DNA from: JBBDYG01 sp040901765
GTDB lineage: Bacteria; Planctomycetota; Planctomycetia; Pirellulales; Lacipirellulaceae
Length of the DNA: 43,119 nucleotides
Direction of reading: 5' to 3'
Assembly (NCBI GenBank): GCA_040901765.1
Contig: JBBDYG010000034.1
Location: forward strand, 1-43,119
Positions within the stretch are counted from its first letter, which is position 1. The number at the start of each line of letters is the position of its first letter. The translations under genes were made by a program, and so were the position numbers. Below, piece by piece: positions 1-8,527 of this stretch. Under the pieces are notes generated by a model. That model was not told the origin of the DNA. It saw nothing but the letters and a program-made list of their open reading frames with translations, and ran no database searches.

Positions 1-56
1 CCTTTCACCAATACCAGTTATCAAAACTGTTGCATTTGAAGTTTGACATCACCGAG

Positions 57-91
57 AGCTATTAGCCGTCAGCTATCAGCTTTCAGCCAGA
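57..91. repeat. Heptamer tandem array, AGCTATC family
   Basis: Five exact 7-bp units begin with AGC (AGCTATT, AGCCGTC, AGCTATC, AGCTTTC) and end with the tail AGCCAGA. Arrays with the same unit and the same CCAGA tail occur at 8810, 35809, 37591 and 40955. No gene is visible in positions 1-277. Confidence 0.85.
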
Positions 92-142
92 TCAATTCAT
101 TATTCTTCATTAGCGGCAATTAGCGGTTTACTTCCTTTGCCG

Positions 143-172
143 ATCCGTGTTACATCCGTGTTTGATCCGTGG
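143..172. repeat. 11-bp direct repeat (ATCCGTG)
   Basis: ATCCGTGTTAC, ATCCGTGTTTG and ATCCGTGG follow each other in tandem with an 11-bp period, about 100 bp before the sigma factor gene. The function is unknown. It resembles the other degenerate intergenic tandem repeats here but has a longer period. Confidence 0.75.
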
Positions 173-277
173 CTAACACTTTGTCTTTTTCCAAAAACCT
201 GGAAAGTTCTTGCGGTTCGGGGGCGATTGGGGGCACACTATTGATGTAGCTGCCCGACCTATTGCCGAGACCGCCCC

Positions 278-2590
278 GTGGAAATCGACACTCAGCCCGC
301 CGCCACGCGCACCGCGCCCATTGCCGTCTTTGCGACGGACGGCGAGCTGCTGATGCGTTTCGAGCGTCACCGCGATGAGCAAGCCTTCGCCGAGGTGATC
401 GAGCGGCATGGCCGGCTGGTGTGGATCGTCTGCCAGCAATCGCTGCGGCACCACCAGGATGTGGAAGACGCTTTTCAAGCGACGTTTCTGATTCTGGCAC
501 AACGGGCCACCACGATTCGCGCGTCCGACTCCGCTGCGGCGTGGCTGTATCGCGTCGCGCAGCGGACCGCAATCGCCGCCCGCCGAAGGCGCTCGCGCCG
601 CCGCGAGGAATCGCTAACCGCCGAACCGCCGCAGGGCGAGGAGGCGCTGCCCGTGATCCACGACCGTCAGATGCTGTACGTGCTCATGGAAGAACTGCGG
701 GCACTCCCCGAGCGCTATCAAACGCCGCTCGTGCTGCGGTACTTCGAGGGCCAGTCGCGGCGGGCGATCGCCGAGCAGACCGACTCGACGCTCGCGCAAA
801 TTCAAGGCCGCCTCGTCCGCGGCCGCCGAATGCTCCGCTCGCGGCTGATTCGACGCGGTGTCTCGCTGTCGCTGGCCACTGGCGTGGTCTCCACAGCCAG
901 CACCACCGCGAGCGCGGCGGTTTCGCCGAGTCTGGTTGCCGCCACGGCGGCTTGTTCGTGTTCATTCATCACCTCCGGCGCTACAGGCGGGGCTTCGCCC
1001 GCGGCGGTGGAGCTTTCTAAACAAGGATTGAATGCCATGTGGTATGCGTCAGTTACGAAAGTCGCGACGGTTGCCGCGACGTTGATTGTGGGTTTGGGAG
1101 TCGCTTGGGGGGCGGGGCAGCCGGGGACAAGCGATGGCGTGGCGGCAGCGGTGCAAGTGGATCTCGGTCAAAGTGCCGAATTGTCCGCGTCGGACCCTGA
1201 GGAAGGTGAAGCGACAACTATTGAGGCCGCGGTGCCTAACGACGACACGCCGCAACCAAATTCTGGAAAAGTCGGCGTTTACGATGTCTACCGACCTTCG
1301 CCGCAAGTGCAGCAACTCATGTTGGAACGCGATCATTGGCTGCTGAAGGCCGAAGCTTATCGCATCAAGGCCGGGATAAAGCGAACTTTCGCAGAGTCGC
1401 AAACAGTTCGTGGTGCTATCTCGGAGACGGAGAGAGGCGAAGCAAGGGCCGATTCGATGCTCTTGGAAGCCGATGCCAAGGAGGCAGAAGCGAAGGCGAT
1501 CGAGCTGTCGCAGCAAATGGCGAGTGCCAATCAAGGAGCGAGCGAACTTCGCGAGCAACCATCGGTGGAGCCCGAACGGCGGAAAATACAGATTGAAGCC
1601 GAAATCGAAAAACTTGAGAGCATATTAGAGGAGTTTCGGCCGAGCGTCGCGACGGAAGCGGCCAAGATAGAATTTGAGCAACTCGAACGCGCCATGCTCC
1701 AGCGGGAATTGGAACAACTGCACGCGGTGCTGATGCAGCTCAATCAATCCGAGGCCGTGGACTCCGACGGAGAGTCGAGCGACCAGTTGCAGCAGAATCT
1801 TCAGCGACAGAAAGACGTGGTGAGCGCAAAAATTACATCGGCCCTCGAGAAGCTCACAGCGAAGATGAAAAAGGTGGCCGAAGCGTCAGCCGAGCTTGAA
1901 GGTGCAAAGCGCAAGCAACTTTCGCTGGAGCGGCAACTGGATAACTTGGAACAACTAACGTTGAAGCTTGATCATCCCCAGGCAGCCACGGAGATGTCGC
2001 TTGAAGAGCGTCGTTTACGAGCGACAGTTGCCCATCTCGAACTGATGCGGGATCGGCTTGAGCGCAAGAACGTGGAACTGCAGAGGCAGCTTCCGAACGA
2101 TCTTGCGAGTCGGCCACACGCACAGCCGTCGAGCAAGCCGGTTAAGACTGTCGTTGAACCAGGCGACCTGCTCACCATCCGCGCGCTCAATCTTGAACCG
2201 GGCAATCCGATTAATGAAGACTATCGAGTCGAAACGTGGGGTACCGTGGCACTTGGCCCCACCTACGGCCGGGTGAAAGCCGAAGGCCTAACGGTTCTCG
2301 AAGCCGAAGAAGCAATCAAGAAGCATCTGGCGGAGAAATTCGAGAATCCGATTGTTCAAGTGACAATGGGGAGGCAAGCGGAGCCTTCAGTTACCGATCG
2401 GTATGTTGCCTCGCCCTCACAATCCAACATTGGCACTCGCGTTTTGACGGATGAGCAACAACAAGAAGTGTTCGCGAAACTCCACGAATCGCTGGCGGCA
2501 GTGCAGCGCGAGAACGCGGCGTTGAAGAAGCAAGTCGAAGAGCTTCACAAGCAACAACCGGCAGCGACCAGCCCATCAATCGTCAAATAG
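278..2590 (+). CDS. ECF sigma factor with membrane anchor, coiled coil and polysaccharide-export-like C-terminus
   Basis: This 770-residue protein begins as an ECF-type RNA polymerase sigma factor. Region 2 spans about residues 25-110 (with DVEDAFQATFLILA and a basic stretch). Region 4 spans about 125-185 (LPERYQTPLVLRYFEG, then a helix-turn-helix). A low-complexity Ala/Ser/Thr linker leads to a hydrophobic segment at about 258-275 that could cross the membrane. A long Glu/Lys/Gln-rich coiled coil fills about 340-610. Residues 622-700 (VEPGDLLTIRALNLEPG onward) resemble the periplasmic Poly_export domain of Wza-type exporters. A second short coiled coil ends the protein. The start is GTG, and an ATG 25 codons later is also possible. 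No anti-sigma factor gene adjoins. Planctomycetes are known for ECF factors with long C-terminal extensions. It is inferred that the extracytoplasmic part senses envelope or polysaccharide state and holds the sigma domain at the membrane. Confidence 0.88.
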   Translation: MEIDTQPAATRTAPIAVFATDGELLMRFERHRDEQAFAEVIERHGRLVWIVCQQSLRHHQDVEDAFQATFLILAQRATTIRASDSAAAWLYRVAQRTAIAARRRRSRRREESLTAEPPQGEEALPVIHDRQMLYVLMEELRALPERYQTPLVLRYFEGQSRRAIAEQTDSTLAQIQGRLVRGRRMLRSRLIRRGVSLSLATGVVSTASTTASAAVSPSLVAATAACSCSFITSGATGGASPAAVELSKQGLNAMWYASVTKVATVAATLIVGLGVAWGAGQPGTSDGVAAAVQVDLGQSAELSASDPEEGEATTIEAAVPNDDTPQPNSGKVGVYDVYRPSPQVQQLMLERDHWLLKAEAYRIKAGIKRTFAESQTVRGAISETERGEARADSMLLEADAKEAEAKAIELSQQMASANQGASELREQPSVEPERRKIQIEAEIEKLESILEEFRPSVATEAAKIEFEQLERAMLQRELEQLHAVLMQLNQSEAVDSDGESSDQLQQNLQRQKDVVSAKITSALEKLTAKMKKVAEASAELEGAKRKQLSLERQLDNLEQLTLKLDHPQAATEMSLEERRLRATVAHLELMRDRLERKNVELQRQLPNDLASRPHAQPSSKPVKTVVEPGDLLTIRALNLEPGNPINEDYRVETWGTVALGPTYGRVKAEGLTVLEAEEAIKKHLAEKFENPIVQVTMGRQAEPSVTDRYVASPSQSNIGTRVLTDEQQQEVFAKLHESLAAVQRENAALKKQVEELHKQQPAATSPSIVK

Positions 2591-2950
2591 CGAGCGAGTC
2601 CGCGCTCCATCCGCCAACGGCGTTACACACGATAGGCTAAGGTCGCCGTCCGCGGCGCACCCTAGGTCACGTGGCCGACAACGCTCTTTATCCTGAAGGG
2701 ATTACACACGCGAGGCGCGCCTGTGTAACGCCTTTGGCGTAAGTCTATTTTGGATGGCACAACCCGGGGTGCGCCGCTGCGCAGGCGACCCCGGGCTGTG
2801 GAGTGGAACCGTTGCGGTTCGGGCGATGCCTATCTGCTGCGACCCCTGCCGGGGTCGAGCGTGAGGGCGTTCGTTTTCCGGTGGTGCGCTGCGCGACCAC
2901 CGGCTAATGGCTGTCATCCCTTCGGGATGAAGACGAACGGTTTCCCCGGC
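2591..2950. repeat. Gene-free mosaic of palindromes
   Basis: No gene is seen in this stretch. It holds a series of perfect or near-perfect hairpins: CCCGGGG/CCCCGGG (2763-2795), GACCCC/GGGGTC (2841-2856), CCGGTGGT/ACCACCGG (2878-2903) and CATCCC-TTC-GGGATG (2915-2929). Two of the large stems have a GCTGCGC-like loop and are followed by CTG or CTAATGGCTG and then a smaller hairpin. The same order is seen at 31534-31585. The pieces look like repeated elements and not single-gene terminators. Confidence 0.7.
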
Positions 2951-3253
2951 TCAGGCGTTGTTCCAAACCTCATCGTCTTCGGGATTGTCCCAGAAATCGG
3001 TGCTGCTCGCGGAAGTGGCCATCTTACCGTGCTGGCGAACCGACCAGCCATCGTTGTTGTGATGTTGCGGAAGCTTGTCGATCTCTTCCCAAAGCTCGCG
3101 CAAGGCGGCTTTCTGCTTCGCGAGTTTGTCCGCCGGTTCCGTCACCGGCTCCGCATCGACGGTGAGCTTCACGCGCGCTTGGTCGGAGAGCGCCAAAGGC
3201 TCCAGAGGCTTCAAAACCCCGTTGTCATAGATGGCGTCCATGGGTTGAATCAT
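2951..3253 (-). CDS. DUF104 (AF2212-like) antitoxin family protein, orphan
   Basis: The 100-residue product opens with MDAIYDNGVLKPLEPLAL, the hallmark of the DUF104/AF2212-like family: small antitoxin-type proteins usually paired with a PIN-domain RNase. The family core is about 60 residues. Here an additional Lys/Glu-rich and acidic tail follows (to DNPEDDEVWNNA). The start may be the first ATG or the one four codons later. A PIN toxin would be expected just downstream on the same strand (below 2951), but that stretch contains only palindromic repeats, so the partner is missing. The role is therefore uncertain; it could be a solitary antitoxin or a relic. Confidence 0.75.
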   Translation of the reverse strand: MIQPMDAIYDNGVLKPLEPLALSDQARVKLTVDAEPVTEPADKLAKQKAALRELWEEIDKLPQHHNNDGWSVRQHGKMATSASSTDFWDNPEDDEVWNNA

Positions 3254-3303
3254 GCGTTAAGTATATCGTGCCCGACGTAAAACGCCAAGTTTTCCAAGTA
3301 GGC

Positions 3304-3387
3304 GTAGGTCAGGCTGTGCCTGACAACCGTGGTGTCTACGCTGCGCTTGGTATGTCTGGTTCCATCGTCAGGCACAGCCTGACCTAC
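3304..3387. repeat. Inverted pair of REP-like elements, GTAG head
   Basis: At 3304-3324 the head GTAG is followed by a hairpin with stem GTCAGGC/GCCTGAC and loop TGT. The exact reverse complement lies at 3367-3387. The pair encloses 42 bp. A second pair with the same stem lies at 35399-35484. A GTAG head plus palindrome is the signature of REP sequences moved by REP-associated tyrosine transposases (established for other bacteria; assignment here is inference). The left part of the pair abuts the SNF2 relic. Confidence 0.85.
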
Positions 3388-3410
3388 ACGTCTGGAAGCC
3401 GCCGCTAAGT

Positions 3411-3579
3411 TCAGCTCAACAGGATCTGCAAGCCTTCCGCCGTGAGCTTCCGCGAGCACGTTCGTGTTACTGGAGATGATCGCGTCGGCCAGGTCGCGTT
3501 TTTGTTGTTGCAGCTCCAGTATTTTTTCTTCGACCGTGTCTTGGGCGATGAGGCGATAGGCGAAGACGTTAATCTGCGC
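3411..3579 (-). pseudogene. C-terminal relic of a SNF2-family helicase, frameshifted
   Basis: Read on the minus strand from about 3579, the sequence encodes VFAYRLIAQDTVEEKILEL and then QQQKRDLADAIIS, which matches the end of helicase motif VI and the tail of bacterial SWI2/SNF2 ATPases. The family's usual last residues follow in a different frame: KLTAEGLQILLS, then the stop at 3413-3411. One extra base near 3454-3460 joins the two frames. Nothing upstream of 3580 resembles the rest of the roughly 1000-residue enzyme, and carB begins 115 bp away on the other strand. This is the scar of a lost gene, without function as a protein. Confidence 0.8.
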
Positions 3580-3653
3580 AGCGACAGCGCACCCTTGAGA
3601 ACTTGACCGCGCGCGTGCTACGCTAGAGCGATTTTAGACTCACCGCCCCGCTT

Positions 3654-3688
3654 CCCCAGCCCCAAGTCCCTAAACCCAAGCCCCCTCC
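3654..3688 (+). repeat. Heptamer array (CCCCAGC family) before carB
   Basis: Five 7-bp units (CCCCAGC, CCCAAGT, CCCTAAA, CCCAAGC, CCCCTCC) end 6 nt before the carB start codon. The sense strand is C-rich and has no Shine-Dalgarno site. The reverse complement of this unit (GGGGACT-like) recurs inside carB and before thiG. Confidence 0.8.
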
Positions 3689-3694
3689 CGAGCC

Positions 3695-6600
3695 GTGCCC
3701 CGTCGCGACGACATCCACAAGATTCTGCTCATCGGCTCCGGCCCGATCATCATCGGTCAGGCCTGCGAATTCGATTATTCCGGCACCCAGGCCTGCAAAG
3801 CTCTCCGCGAAGAGGGCTACCAGGTGGTACTCGTGAATTCGAATCCAGCCACAATTATGACGGACCCGGCGACGGCCGACCGCACCTACATCGAGCCGTT
3901 GACGTGGGAGATCGTCGAAAAGGTGATCGAGCGCGAGCGGCCCGACGCGCTGCTGCCCACGCTCGGCGGCCAGACGGGGCTGAACCTGGCGATGGACCTC
4001 GACCGCCACGGCGTGCTGAGAAAATACGGCGTCGAGATGATCGGCGCCAACGCCGACGTGATCGACAAGGCCGAGAGCCGCGAGCGATTCAAGCAGGCGA
4101 TGGCCAACATCGGCCTGGAGGTTTGCCGCGGCAAGACGGTCCGCACTTTGGACGAAGCCCGCGAGTGGGTCGAGGAGATCGGCCTGCCGGTGGTGGTCCG
4201 GCCAAGCTTCACGCTCGGCGGCAGTGGATCGGGCTTCGCCTTTAACCGGGCCGAGTTCGACGACATGGTTCTCCGCGGCCTCGACCAGTCGCCCACCACG
4301 CAGGTGCTCATCGAAGAGTCGATCATCGGCTGGAAAGAGTATGAAATGGAGGTGATGCGCGATGCCGACGACAACGTCGTCATCATTTGTTCGATCGAGA
4401 ACTTCGACGCGATGGGCATCCACACGGGCGATTCGATCACGGTTGCTCCCGCGCAGACGCTCACCGACAAAGAGTACCAACGGATGCGCGACGCCAGCCT
4501 GGCTGTGATACGCGAAATTGGCGTCGAGACGGGCGGGTCGAACATTCAGTTCGCGACGAATCCTCTGGATGGCCGGATGATCGTGATCGAGATGAACCCG
4601 CGTGTGAGCCGTTCGAGCGCGCTGGCGTCGAAGGCGACCGGGTTCCCGATCGCGAAAATCGCCGCCAAGCTGGCGGTGGGCTATCGGCTGCACGAGCTGC
4701 CGAACGACATCACGCGTGAAACCACGGCCTGCTTCGAGCCGTCGATCGATTACGTGGTGACGAAGATTCCGCGGTTCGCATTTGAGAAATTCCCCGAGGC
4801 CGACTCGACCCTCACCACGCAGATGAAAAGCGTCGGCGAGACGATGGCCATCGGCAGCACGTTCAAAGAATCGTTCCAAAAGGCGTTGCGCGGTCTCGAG
4901 GTCGGCAGCTTCGGCTTCGGCAGCGACGGCATCGACAAGTGGTACACCCCGGAACGACCCGACGAGGCGGAAATCCGCGCCAAGCTGCAAAACGCCGGTC
5001 CCGACCGCGTGTGGTACCTGCGCTACGCCTTCAAGAACGGCATGAGTGTCGCGGAGGTCTATCGGCTCACGGGGATCGACCCATGGTTTTTGGATAATCT
5101 GCTGGAGATTGTGGAGACGGAGGAGAAGCTGCGGGAGATTGCGTGGTCTCACGTCTCCGACGACACCCTCCGCACCGCGAAGCGGTTCGGGTTTTCGGAC
5201 CGGCAGCTTGCGAATATCTTCGGTCGCGGCGAGATGGAAGTTCGCGCCGAGCGGCTCAAGCGTGGGATTCGGGCGACGTTCAAGTCGGTTGATACCTGCG
5301 CGGCGGAGTTCGAGGCATTTACGCCGTACTACTATTCGACGTATGAAACGGAAGATGAGGTTCCCGCTAAGCCGGCAAGCGGCAAGCGCATCATCATCCT
5401 CGGCGGCGGGCCAAACCGCATCGGCCAGGGGATTGAGTTCGATTATTGCTGCTGCCACGCGAGTTTCGCGCTCAAGGAACTGGGCATCGAGTCGGTGATG
5501 GTTAACTCGAATCCCGAGACGGTGAGTACCGATTACGATACGAGCGACCTGTTGTTTTTCGAGCCGCTAACAGTTGAGGATGTGCTGAACATTTGCGACC
5601 GGGTCGATCCCGACGGCGTGATCGTCCAGTTCGGCGGGCAGACGCCGCTGAATCTCGCGCGGGCGCTGCAGGATGCGGGAGTGCCGATTATCGGCACGAG
5701 CGTCGATGCAATCGAGGCAGCGGAGGATCGCGAGAAATTCGCCAAGCTATTGGAGAAACTCGGCCTGCGTCAGCCGCCCAACGGCATCGCTCGGACGATG
5801 GACGAGGCCCGCCGCGAGGCGGACAAAATCGGCTTCCCGGTACTCGTCCGGCCGAGCTTCGTGCTCGGGGGCCGGGCAATGGAGATCTGTTACGACCACG
5901 CGCAGCTCGACCGCTTTGTGGCCGAGGCGTTTGTCGTGGCGCAAGGCCAACCGGTGTTGATCGACAGTTTTTTGGAGAGCGCGACGGAAGTGGATGTCGA
6001 TGCGATCAGCGACGGCACCGACGTGATTGTGCCCGGCATCATGGAACACATCGAGGAGGCGGGCGTCCACTCGGGCGACTCGGCTTGTGCGCTGCCGCCA
6101 TATAGTCTGCCCGGCCCAGTGGTGAAGGAGATTCGCGCAGCGACGGTAGCCCTTGCGCGCGAGCTGGGGGTGGTTGGCCTGATGAACGTGCAGTTCGCGG
6201 TGAGGTGGGAGGGGGCTGGGGGCTGGGGACTGGGGACTGGGGAAGAAAACGGAATTCAGAGCGATAAAACAGACATCGCGGCGACACTAATTGATTCGGT
6301 GTCCCTGGGAGAAATCAAACTCCAGCCCCCAGCCCCCAGCCCCCAGCCCCTCGCCGACGGGCGGCCGGTCGTTTACGTCCTCGAAGTCAACCCCCGCGCC
6401 AGCCGCACGGTGCCGTTCGTCGCGAAGGCGACGGGGATGCCGGTGGCGAAGATCGCGGCGAAGGTGATGGCCGGCGTTTCCCTGGCTGAACAAGGGGTGA
6501 CGGAAGATCCGATTCCCGCGCATGTTTCGGTGAAGGAAGCGGTGTTCCCGTTCATCAAGTTCCGTGGTGTCGATATCGTGCTCGGACCGGAGATGCGTTC

Positions 6601-7084
6601 GACCGGCGAGGTGATGGGCATCAGCCCGCGGTTTTCGATGGCGTTCGCCAAGAGCCAACTCGCGGCGGGCACCGTGTTGCCCATGGAGGGAAATGTGTTT
6701 GTCAGCGTCGCGCCGCGCCACAAGCCCCGAGTGGTGCCGCTCGTGCAACAACTCGTGGCAATCGGTTACACGATCCTGGCGACCCACGGTACGGCCGACG
6801 CGCTGGAAGCGGCAGGCGTGCCGTGCCAGCGGATGAAAAAGATTCAGGAAGGCCACCCGAACTTGCTCGACTATCTGGCGGATGGCCAGGTGGCGCTCGT
6901 GATGAACACGCCGGTAGGCAAAGGCGCCCGCACGGACGAAGGCCGCATCCGCGCCGCCGCAGTCGCCGCCGGCGTGCCCTGCCTGACGACCCTCGAAGCC
7001 GCAACCGCCGCCGTCAAAGCGATGGAAGCCCTGCGCCAGGAAGAAATGCAGGTGATGTCGCTGCAGGAGCGGTTTGCGCTGTGA
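3695..7084 (+). CDS. carB: Carbamoyl-phosphate synthase, large subunit
   Basis: CarB makes carbamoyl phosphate from bicarbonate, ammonia (delivered by CarA from glutamine) and two ATP, for pyrimidine and arginine synthesis in the cytoplasm. The GTG start gives VPRRDDIHKILLIGSGPI, aligned with the start of other CarB proteins. The two homologous synthetase halves are plain: each begins with a G-P-I/N-x-I-G-Q nucleotide loop (about residues 12-25 and 570-585) and contains an ATP-grasp fold (VVVRPSFTLGGSGSGFAFN; VLVRPSFVLGG). The MGS-like allosteric domain ends the protein. At 1129 residues it is longer than usual (about 1070) because of an in-frame insert of some 54 residues (838-891) between VQFAVR and VVYVLEVNPR in the second ATP-grasp domain. 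The insert is translated repeat DNA. carA is not in the window. A C-rich heptamer array occupies the ribosome-binding region. Confidence 0.97.
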   Translation: MPRRDDIHKILLIGSGPIIIGQACEFDYSGTQACKALREEGYQVVLVNSNPATIMTDPATADRTYIEPLTWEIVEKVIERERPDALLPTLGGQTGLNLAMDLDRHGVLRKYGVEMIGANADVIDKAESRERFKQAMANIGLEVCRGKTVRTLDEAREWVEEIGLPVVVRPSFTLGGSGSGFAFNRAEFDDMVLRGLDQSPTTQVLIEESIIGWKEYEMEVMRDADDNVVIICSIENFDAMGIHTGDSITVAPAQTLTDKEYQRMRDASLAVIREIGVETGGSNIQFATNPLDGRMIVIEMNPRVSRSSALASKATGFPIAKIAAKLAVGYRLHELPNDITRETTACFEPSIDYVVTKIPRFAFEKFPEADSTLTTQMKSVGETMAIGSTFKESFQKALRGLEVGSFGFGSDGIDKWYTPERPDEAEIRAKLQNAGPDRVWYLRYAFKNGMSVAEVYRLTGIDPWFLDNLLEIVETEEKLREIAWSHVSDDTLRTAKRFGFSDRQLANIFGRGEMEVRAERLKRGIRATFKSVDTCAAEFEAFTPYYYSTYETEDEVPAKPASGKRIIILGGGPNRIGQGIEFDYCCCHASFALKELGIESVMVNSNPETVSTDYDTSDLLFFEPLTVEDVLNICDRVDPDGVIVQFGGQTPLNLARALQDAGVPIIGTSVDAIEAAEDREKFAKLLEKLGLRQPPNGIARTMDEARREADKIGFPVLVRPSFVLGGRAMEICYDHAQLDRFVAEAFVVAQGQPVLIDSFLESATEVDVDAISDGTDVIVPGIMEHIEEAGVHSGDSACALPPYSLPGPVVKEIRAATVALARELGVVGLMNVQFAVRWEGAGGWGLGTGEENGIQSDKTDIAATLIDSVSLGEIKLQPPAPSPQPLADGRPVVYVLEVNPRASRTVPFVAKATGMPVAKIAAKVMAGVSLAEQGVTEDPIPAHVSVKEAVFPFIKFRGVDIVLGPEMRSTGEVMGISPRFSMAFAKSQLAAGTVLPMEGNVFVSVAPRHKPRVVPLVQQLVAIGYTILATHGTADALEAAGVPCQRMKKIQEGHPNLLDYLADGQVALVMNTPVGKGARTDEGRIRAAAVAAGVPCLTTLEAATAAVKAMEALRQEEMQVMSLQERFAL
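6211..6350. repeat. Heptamer hairpin inserted in frame in carB
   Basis: Four units (GGGGGCT twice, GGGGACT twice) at 6211-6238 are mirrored by AGCCCCC repeated at 6324-6350, with 85 bp between the arms. The whole lies inside the carB reading frame and adds a Gly/Trp-rich run, a unique middle and a Pro/Gln-rich run to the protein. It is the same repeat type as at 3654 and 27344. Confidence 0.88.
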
Positions 7085-7087
7085 AGA

Positions 7088-7267
7088 TCACTCGATATCC
7101 GATGAGCTTGGTCGCCGCTTGGTTGGAGACTCGAGTACACCTAATTCGCGGCGCAACTCGATGACAACTTGAGTTGCATCTCTGCCGCGATCTCCTTGCT
7201 CCATATCACGATTCGCGGCGCGGATCGCTGCAATATTCTGCACGTATTCTTGGGCCAAATCAATCAT
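7088..7267 (-). CDS. Possible small protein (59 residues), unknown
   Basis: An ATG at 7267 opens a 59-codon frame (MIDLAQEYVQNIAAIRAANR onward) ending at 7088. It would be an acidic/basic mixed helical protein without Cys and without a membrane segment. It lies 18 nt after the glgC stop on the same strand and fills the whole carB-glgC gap. No Shine-Dalgarno site is visible and no family is recognised, so it could be chance. The even spacing after glgC and the amphipathic helix pattern argue mildly for a real gene. Confidence 0.35.
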   Translation of the reverse strand: MIDLAQEYVQNIAAIRAANRDMEQGDRGRDATQVVIELRRELGVLESPTKRRPSSSDIE

Positions 7268-7285
7268 TTGTCACATACTGTCTTG

Positions 7286-8527
7286 CTAGCTTTCCAACTG
7301 CTCGATCCCATCCGCTTTGGCAATTACCACCACGCCCCCTTCGCTGACGGTGAAGCCGCGGCGGCGGTCGGCGTCGTGGTCGAAGCCGATTTCCGTCCCT
7401 TCGGGAAGGTGGACGTCCTTGTCAATAATCGCGCGCCGAATGCGGCAATGGCGACCGACGCTCACTCGCGAGAACAGGATCGAATCCTCGATCTGGGCGA
7501 AGCTGTTGACCCGGCTCTGCTGACCGACGATCGAGCGCATCACTTGGCCGCCGGAAATGATTGCGCCGGGACAAACGATGCTATCGAGTGCTTCGCCGCG
7601 CCGCGCCTCGCGGTCGCCGTTGCTGTTGAACACGAACTTGGCTGGTGGCAGATTGGGCTGATAAGTCCGCACCGGCCAGTGGTCGTCGTAGAGATTCAGT
7701 TGCGGCTCGACAGCCGTCATTTCCAGGTTGGCCTCGAAGTACGAGTCGATCGTGCCGACGTCCCGCCAGTAGGCGTCCTGTTTCCGGTTCTCGTCGAGGA
7801 ACGGAAACGCGAACACCCGCTTCGAGCCGATGATGGCCGGAATGATGTTGCGGCCAAAGTCGTGAGCGCTCTCGTTGATCGTGGCGTCCTTGCACAGTTC
7901 ATCGAACAAGAATGGAGCGTTGAACACGTACACGCCCATCGACGCCAGCGCATGATCGGGATCGCCAGGAATTGCCCGCGGCTGCCGGGGCTTCTCCTGA
8001 AACCCAATGATCCGGCTCGTCTCGTTGACTTGAATCACGCCAAAGTCGGTGGCCTCGTGGCATTTCACGCGGAGTGCCGAGACGGTCACGTCGGCGCGAT
8101 TCTCCTCGTGGTAGGCGACGAGCTTGCCGTAGTCCATCTTGTAAATGTGGTCGCCCGAGAGGATCACGACATGCTGCGGGCGCTCTTTTTCCAGGGCGTA
8201 AATGTTTTGGTAAACGGCGTCGGCGGTGCCCTGGTACCACTGTTCGTCGATTCGCTGTTGCGGGGGGACGACGTCGATGAATTCGCCCAATTCGCGGCAC
8301 AGAAAATTTCGCCAGCCGAGGTTGATGTGGCGGTCGAGGCTCATCGCTTTGTACTGCGTGAGCACGAGAATTTTGCGGAGGCCGCTATTGAGGCAGTTCG
8401 AGAGCGTAAAATCGATGATGCGGTAATTACCGCCGAATGGAACCGCCGGCTTGGCGCGGTCTCGCGTCAGCGGTTCCAGCCGCGATCCTTTCCCACCCGC
8501 CAACACGACCGCCAGCACGTCCTTCAT
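7286..8527 (-). CDS. glgC: Glucose-1-phosphate adenylyltransferase (ADP-glucose pyrophosphorylase)
   Basis: GlgC makes ADP-glucose from ATP and glucose-1-phosphate, the committed step of bacterial glycogen synthesis. From the chosen ATG the protein is 413 residues and opens MKDVLAVVLAGGKGSRLEPL, the nucleotide-binding signature GGxGxRL of the family. Other family marks are KPAVPFGGNYRIIDFTLSN, GTADAVYQN, GDHIYKMDY (metal-binding Asp) and GFQEKP (sugar-phosphate Lys). A left-handed beta-helix domain follows from about residue 290 (SIVCPGAIISGG, SILFSRVSVG). An in-frame TTG 4 codons upstream is possible but less likely. No other glycogen gene adjoins. Confidence 0.96.
   Translation of the reverse strand: MKDVLAVVLAGGKGSRLEPLTRDRAKPAVPFGGNYRIIDFTLSNCLNSGLRKILVLTQYKAMSLDRHINLGWRNFLCRELGEFIDVVPPQQRIDEQWYQGTADAVYQNIYALEKERPQHVVILSGDHIYKMDYGKLVAYHEENRADVTVSALRVKCHEATDFGVIQVNETSRIIGFQEKPRQPRAIPGDPDHALASMGVYVFNAPFLFDELCKDATINESAHDFGRNIIPAIIGSKRVFAFPFLDENRKQDAYWRDVGTIDSYFEANLEMTAVEPQLNLYDDHWPVRTYQPNLPPAKFVFNSNGDREARRGEALDSIVCPGAIISGGQVMRSIVGQQSRVNSFAQIEDSILFSRVSVGRHCRIRRAIIDKDVHLPEGTEIGFDHDADRRRGFTVSEGGVVVIAKADGIEQLES

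Noticed and set aside
57..91. CRISPR array
   Set aside because: Units are 7 bp with no spacers and no cas gene is in the window.
3623..5458. Long open frame (611 codons) on the minus strand across carB
   Set aside because: It is the antisense of carB, rich in Arg/His/Asp from the codon bias, with no family marks.
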